Shown here piece after piece: positions 23,024-27,500 of a stretch of 27,500 nt of DNA. The DNA lies in NCBI GenBank assembly GCA_002329485.1, contig DCTZ01000002.1, positions 24,900-52,399 on the forward strand. The letters run 5' to 3'. The notes beneath the pieces are model-generated. The model worked only from the letters and a program-made list of their open reading frames with translations. It was not told the DNA's origin and did not search any database. This DNA comes from Caryophanales bacterium UBA1427 (GTDB lineage Bacteria > Bacillota_I > Bacilli_A > ML615J-28 > CAG-313). Every line of letters begins with the position of its first letter. Within the stretch, counting starts at the first letter, position 1. Position numbers and translations under genes: made by a program.

Positions 23024-23569
23024 ATGCGTTTATTTATCGGTATCGAACTGTCGGAAGAAATTAAAGGGGCTTTTGTAAATTACCAAAATATTTTAAAAAA
23101 GGATGGTTCCAAAGGAAACTATTCCCGAAAAGAAAATCTGCATTTAACGCTATTTTTCATCGGGGAAGTAAGTGTCGACGAACTTTTTTTATGGGAAAGG
23201 ATTTTAACCGATACCGCAAAGCAAAATACAGCCTTTGCTTTGGAATTTAAGGGAGTGGATTCCTTTGTGCGGAATAAGCGCCATATTGTTTATGCTGAAG
23301 TCAAAAAACAGAAGAATTTGCTGTTTTTATGGGAAACGTTGCTGAAAGAAATTCGCAAACGGGGCATCAACCCGCAAGTTAGCGATTATACCCCACATAT
23401 CACCTTGGTCAGAGAAGCGGAGTTTATCCGCTCTTTCGACCAAATCAAAAAAGGTTTCCCGGAATTGAAACTGACTTCGGTTGTGAACGATATCATTCTA
23501 TTTGAAAGCACCCGGGTGGACGGGGTTTTGACCTACGTGCCTTTGAAAAGGGCTAAGTTGAACAGTTGA
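23024..23569 (+). CDS. thpR: RNA 2',3'-cyclic phosphodiesterase (LigT/ThpR)
   Basis: A 181-residue protein of the 2H phosphoesterase family, with both HxTx motifs: His40-Leu-Thr42 (NLHLTLFF) and His125-Ile-Thr127 (PHITLVRE), plus the MRLFIGIEL start typical of ThpR. It opens 2',3'-cyclic phosphate ends of RNA; some members ligate tRNA halves in vitro. Length matches the family (about 180). The frame opens 7 codons earlier, but GGAGGA (23011-23016) fits the ATG at 23024. It is monocistronic, between two terminators. Confidence 0.93.
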   Translation: MRLFIGIELSEEIKGAFVNYQNILKKDGSKGNYSRKENLHLTLFFIGEVSVDELFLWERILTDTAKQNTAFALEFKGVDSFVRNKRHIVYAEVKKQKNLLFLWETLLKEIRKRGINPQVSDYTPHITLVREAEFIRSFDQIKKGFPELKLTSVVNDIILFESTRVDGVLTYVPLKRAKLNS

Positions 23570-23604
23570 ATAAATAATTAAAGCGAAATTTGCGCTTGGC
23601 GGTT

Positions 23605-23630
23605 GGTTTGAAAAAACGAACCGTTTTTTT
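23605..23630 (+). terminator. Intrinsic terminator after thpR
   Basis: GGTTTG (23605-23610) pairs with CGAACC (23617-23622; one G-T pair) over six A, then G and seven T. A smaller AAGCG/CGCTT hairpin lies just before it at 23581-23597. Confidence 0.82.
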
Positions 23631-23640
23631 ATCATTTTTC

Positions 23641-23655
23641 ATGCAAACGCTTGCA
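23641..23655 (+). promoter_or_regulatory. CcpA cre-like site at the giant lipoprotein promoter
   Basis: ATGCAAACGCTTGCA matches 14 of 15 positions of WTGNAARCGNWWWCA (position 13 is G). It overlaps the -35 box TTGCAA (23651-23656), which suggests repression by CcpA. Confidence 0.65.
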
Positions 23656-23679
23656 AAGCCACCCATTTTTTGGTAAAAT
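23651..23679 (+). promoter_or_regulatory. Promoter of the giant lipoprotein frame
   Basis: TTGCAA (23651-23656), 17 bases, then TAAAAT (23674-23679) with an extended TGG directly before it. AAGGGGG (23691-23697) follows as ribosome binding site. Confidence 0.7.
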
Positions 23680-24290
23680 GATTTTATCGAAAGGGGGACA
23701 ATGATGTGTCTATTTTAAAGAAAAGAATATTTTTTATTTTTGCTTTTCTCTTTATGGCAATGACACTGGCGGCATGTACAGGTGATACCGTTCGTGTTGT
23801 TATTGTTAACGGAGAAAACCAAATGTTTGTCGGCGATGAATAAACCTTAACCGCAACCGTCAGACCGATTTCGTTTGACCAGACAGTTATTTGGTCTACT
23901 AGCGATTCTACGATTGCCACCGTCGACAAAAACGGTTTGGTTAGAGCTCTTAAACCTGGTACAGTCTACATTGAAGCAGAGGCAAAAGCAGACTCTAATG
24001 TAACGAAACGCTTTAAAATTGAAATTACTTATCGACCTCCACAAACTATGGCTATTACTGCTGAAGATACAATGGGACTCTACGAAGAACAAACAGTTTC
24101 TGTAACCGTTGAACCGGAGAATGCGGCTGATTTGTTCACACTGACATCAAGTAATCCGGACATCGTGGAAATTGACGGAGATAAATTGGTGGCCAAAGGC
24201 CTCGGAAGCGCCACAATTATCGCCAGAAGCGATGTTGATCCGGAAGTGTTTGCGGAAACTACCGTTACGGTAATCCTTAAAGAGTATCCT

Positions 24291-25961
24291 ATTACTTATC
24301 ATCTCTTTGAAGGTACCAATCACCCTGATAACCCGGAATCCTACAATGTTTTGTCGGGTGAAATTACTTTCAAAGAACCAACAAGAGAAACATACCAATT
24401 CCTTGGTTGGTTTACTTCAAGCGATTATACAACTCCGATCACAGGCATCAACCCAAGCGAAGTAAAAGGTCCGATTGAACTTTACGCCAAATGGGAAAAG
24501 ATAGTGATTAGATACACGATTTCTTATGAATTATCGGGCGGCGAACTGCCTGAAGAGATACCGACAAGCTTCACATCCTTGGAAGAAGTATTATTGCCGA
24601 TTCCGACCCGCGAATCTTATGTTTTCGAAGGTTGGTTTACCAATCCGGAATTTACCGGCGATCCTGTTGCGAAGATTGAAGTTGGTACCGAAGGCAACCA
24701 AGTGTTCTATGCCAAATGGAAAGCCTTAACCCATACCGTTACTTACCATCTGAACGGCGGTTCCTTTGACACAACTCCGAAAACAGAATTTACCGAAATG
24801 GAAAGTTTTGTTTTGCCGATTCCGACCCAAGTCGGTTATCAATTCTTGGGCTGGTATGTCGATGAAGCAATGACCGGCAATCCGGTAACAGAAGTTCCGG
24901 AAGGCACAACCGAAGATTTGGTCCTCTATGCCAAATGGGAAGCTATCACGCATACAATTACCTTTAATTTAAACGGCGGCAACTGGACTTGGGAAGTAAG
25001 CGAAGTTACCAATCCGAAAGCCGGTATTGATCAATACAGCAATCTACCGGAAATTTTCATGGCTGATTTCTATCAATACCTGAAGGACAATGATTTATTG
25101 ACTTCGCCGCTTGTGGCTGGCATTCTCCACAAGACAACTTGGGCCGAATTCAGCGCCAACTACGGCGATCCTGTCGCAATTTACAACCATACCTCAACCA
25201 ATACATCCCAAACCACCGACGGTTATTCGCAATTCTTCTATGAATCGGCTACCGGCAATCCGGCAACCGGCGAACTATTGACCGTTGTGGGCGGTTTCTT
25301 CGGTACCGAACCGTATAAGACGAAATATGCAACGCTAGTTAAGCACTTGGCTTACTTGCAGTCCAAGAGATATACCGTTCAATTTTGGGACGGACCTAGC
25401 GGTAAATCCCTGGCCGGTTTCGTGCTTGACGGTTACTTCTACGGTACGCAAGATCCTGGCTCAGGAGATTTCTTAACCCTACGGAAAGTTATTCCTAATA
25501 CAGACTTAGGTTATGTTTTGACCGGCGGTGTGTTGACCCCTTACGAAGTGGCATATGTTCCGGAAATCTATTATGAAGGAAAAGAAATGATGCTTCCTGC
25601 TCCGGTTAAAGAAGGTTATGTCTTTGCCGGCTGGTATGACAATCCGGAATTTGCGGGCGAAAAGGTTGTTGCAATCAAAGAAACCGATACAACCGATAAA
25701 GTCTTTTTTGCCAAGTGGGAAGAAGTAAAAGACCCTGAACCGTTGGAAGTATATGCCATTACCTATGTCTTGGATGGTGGCGAATTGGTCGGTGAAGTAC
25801 CGGTCGAATTTACCGAACTTGACACGGTTACGCTTCCGGTTCCGACCAAAGAAGGCTTTAATTTCCTCGGTTGGTTTACCGATCCGGAATTTTCGGGCGA
25901 AGCCGTAACGGAAATTCCTTCCGGTACCAAGGGAGATCAAACTTTCTATGCTAAATGGGAA
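24291..25961 (+). repeat. Five tandem InlB/Listeria-type B-repeats (about 70 residues each)
   Basis: Units at 24291-24497, 24513-24722, 24732-24941, 24951-25721 and 25752-25961. Each runs from an ITY.L.GG-type strand through a proline-rich LP.PT segment and GY.F.GW to YAKWE. The fourth unit is split by an inserted module. Such repeats (Flg_new/InlB B) form small beta-grasp folds on surface proteins. The two units in the lipoprotein at 15456 are of the same kind but shorter and more divergent. Confidence 0.85.
24981..25574 (+). other. Roughly 198-codon module inserted in the fourth B-repeat
   Basis: After ITFNLNGG the repeat is interrupted by about 198 codons, then resumes at MMLPAPVKEGYVFAGW. 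The module is rich in Tyr, Phe and Trp and begins GIDQYSNLPEIFMADFYQYL. Other visible segments are AIYNHTSTNTSQTTDGYSQF, GGFFGTEPYKTKYATLVKHL, YTVQFWDGPSGKSL and FVLDGYFYGTQDP. I do not recognise it. Base composition and frame match the host gene, so it does not look like a recent foreign insert. Confidence 0.6.
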
Positions 25962-27500
25962 GAAATTCCGACTGAAGTTACCGATACTTTGGTTTCGCCG
26001 CGGGCGGCAGACTTAAACCCTGGCGATAAACTATCTTATAACGGAACCGAATATGTGGTCGGCGTCAATGCGTTTGGCAGTTTTGCGGAAGCAATCAATG
26101 CGACTGTCAGCGGCAAAGTTTATGTTGAAGCCGGAACATATTTCGAAAACTTCACTGTCAACAAATCCAACCTTGAAATCATCGGCCCGAACTATCTAAT
26201 CGATCCGAATAAAGAAGAACGGATTGCGGAAGCGATAATTGCCGGCAAAGTAACCGTCAACGGCGGTATAAGCAATGTCGGCTTCTTAGGTTTGGCTTTC
26301 ACAGGCGATGCCACTATCGTTGGTTCCGGAACGGCTACCAATGTTTTGGCTAATCTTACATTCTCATACAACTATGTTTACAATACTACGCCAACCACGA
26401 CGGCTTGGGTAGAAACCAATTCTTATAACCAAGGATTCATTTATTTCCAAGCTGCTACCGGCAAAGAAATGCAATCTTTTGTCTTTACCAATAACTTGTT
26501 TGATACCGTTCACGATGTCAATATCAGTTTGGCGTACATCAAAGACGTTTTGATAAAAGACAATGTCTTTAAAGATTTCGGCAGGGATGCCGTCAGATTC
26601 AACCATGGCGGTTACAACTACGGCGATATCATTATCGAACGCAACGACTTTGTTCAATCGAGTTTGGGCGGTTACAACGGTATTTACTTCAGAATCTATG
26701 GCGGACCAGCCGGTTCAACTACCAATATCGTTATCAAACAAAACTACTTCAAACTCATCGGTGAGGCATCTGCCGGATTATATTCGGGTGCCATCTCCGC
26801 ACGGAACTATCAGGAATACGGTGTTACCTTCACGATTACCGGTAATGTCTTCGAACAATGTTTGAACTATATCCGGATTCGCAACAATGCCACCGCAGCC
26901 AACCATGCTAGTTATCCATGGGTAGCCAACATCAATTACAATGCTTTCCTTGGCCTTCCAAGCAAATACTATCATGCCAATCGCAATGATTCTGACGGTG
27001 CCGCAACCAACCCGGCCCTTACCAACTTTGACAACAACTATTACGAAGACAATGACGGCAACGTTATCACCGATTTAAGTCCGTATGCGGCTTACTTCAA
27101 AGAAGTGGCCAGCTATGCCAATCCGCTAACCGATATCAGCCAAGTGCCGACCGGACGCTTCGGTTTAGCCGATTTGGAAGCAGAAACAGAAAAACTCTTG
27201 GGTCTTGCCCAAAAACAAGTGGTCCTTAACTACAAGTTCCCTGAATCAAATATCAGCGGTGTGGAAACAACTTGGGCTTACAAAGCAGGCGAAGACTCTT
27301 CCATCCACAATCTTGAAACAGGTGTAAGACTGAAAGAAATGTTGACTTATCAACCGCGGACTCTGGTCTTAACCTTAACATATCAGGATTTGACGGTTAC
27401 CAAAGAATTAACGGTTAACTTCGGTGTGCTCCAAGAAGGTCAAATCGGTTTATTCTATCGCAATACTCCGGTTGCTATGTCCAAAGACGAAATCGGACCT

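Larger units (their letters stand above)
23706..27500 (+). pseudogene. Giant surface lipoprotein (Big_2 domains, B-repeats, beta-helix), interrupted by one TAA and cut by the window end
   Basis: Starting at GTG 23706 the frame gives a lipoprotein signal peptide (KKR, hydrophobic core, LAAC with Cys24), then TAA as codon 46 (23841-23843). The same frame then stays open without stop or shift to 27500, 1,219 more codons, and runs off the window. Domains by codon: Big_2-like Ig folds 29-110 and 112-195; five InlB/Listeria-type B-repeats between 196 and 752; a right-handed beta-helix-like region about 759-1150, pectate-lyase-like in style. The stop interrupts VGDE-x-TLTATV of the first Big_2 domain, where one C-to-T change from CAA (Gln) would produce it. 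It may be a recent pseudogene, an assembly error, or a site of read-through. A cre site and good promoter precede it, so the transcription signals look intact. Confidence 0.7.

Noticed and set aside
23841..23843. TAA read as a sense codon (recoded stop)
   Set aside because: TAA ends many intact genes here (YihY, rlmD, csoR, copA, ptb, vorB), and TGA ends others, so there is no sign of reassignment.
1..27500. Defence island, prophage, transposon or CRISPR content
   Set aside because: No integrase, transposase, phage structural gene, direct-repeat array or nuclease/toxin gene pattern was found on either strand.

Overview
The window reads as chromosome of a low-to-mid GC member of the Bacillota (Firmicutes), possibly from a lineage near the Mollicutes such as Izemoplasmatales, Acholeplasmatales or Erysipelotrichia. 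The lineage is an inference from protein style, strong Shine-Dalgarno sites, TATGG-TATAAT extended -10 promoters, short intergenic gaps and InlB/Listeria-type B-repeat lipoproteins. UGA is a stop here (ATGA/TGATG overlaps inside the VOR operon), so the standard bacterial code applies. I see no tRNA, rRNA, CRISPR array, insertion sequence, integrase or prophage gene.

Layout. 1-3000: 3' end of a YihY/BrkB membrane protein, a PdaA-like polysaccharide deacetylase and an RlmD/RlmCD rRNA methyltransferase. 3050-6535: an SGNH hydrolase (minus) divergent from a csoR-copA copper operon with a readable promoter and a G/C-tract operator. 6536-6926: the only gene-free stretch over 300 bases. 6927-10114: phosphate butyryltransferase, butyrate kinase, leucine dehydrogenase 1. 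10171-11556 (minus): tryptophanase. 11723-15366: a condensation-fold acyltransferase, a zinc-ribbon membrane protein and an unusual GrpB/alkaline-phosphatase-fold fusion. 15456-17897: a lipoprotein with two B-repeats and a GHL10 (DUF187) glycosidase-like domain. 18107-22441: a tight operon of leucine dehydrogenase 2, a MinD-like P-loop ATPase, a two-cluster ferredoxin and the alpha, beta and gamma subunits of a 2-oxoacid:ferredoxin oxidoreductase. 22545-23569: a zinc-ribbon membrane protein and ThpR. 23706 to the window end: a very large lipoprotein reading frame (Big_2 domains, B-repeats, beta-helix) broken by one in-frame TAA at codon 46.

How the genes work together. Two clusters make up a full route for fermenting branched-chain amino acids: deamination by leucine dehydrogenase, oxidative decarboxylation to acyl-CoA by the ferredoxin-linked oxidoreductase, then ATP formation by Ptb and Buk. 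This resembles the Bacillus bkd operon with the NAD-linked dehydrogenase complex replaced by a ferredoxin enzyme. CcpA cre-like sites lie in the promoter regions of both clusters and of the giant lipoprotein, suggesting carbon catabolite repression. Tryptophanase adds another amino-acid catabolic branch.

Most of the window is recognisable. The least ordinary items are the GrpB-phosphatase fusion, the nonsense-interrupted giant lipoprotein with a roughly 200-residue module inside one B-repeat, the ATPase coupled to the oxidoreductase operon, and a perfect 20-bp palindrome between tryptophanase and the acyltransferase.
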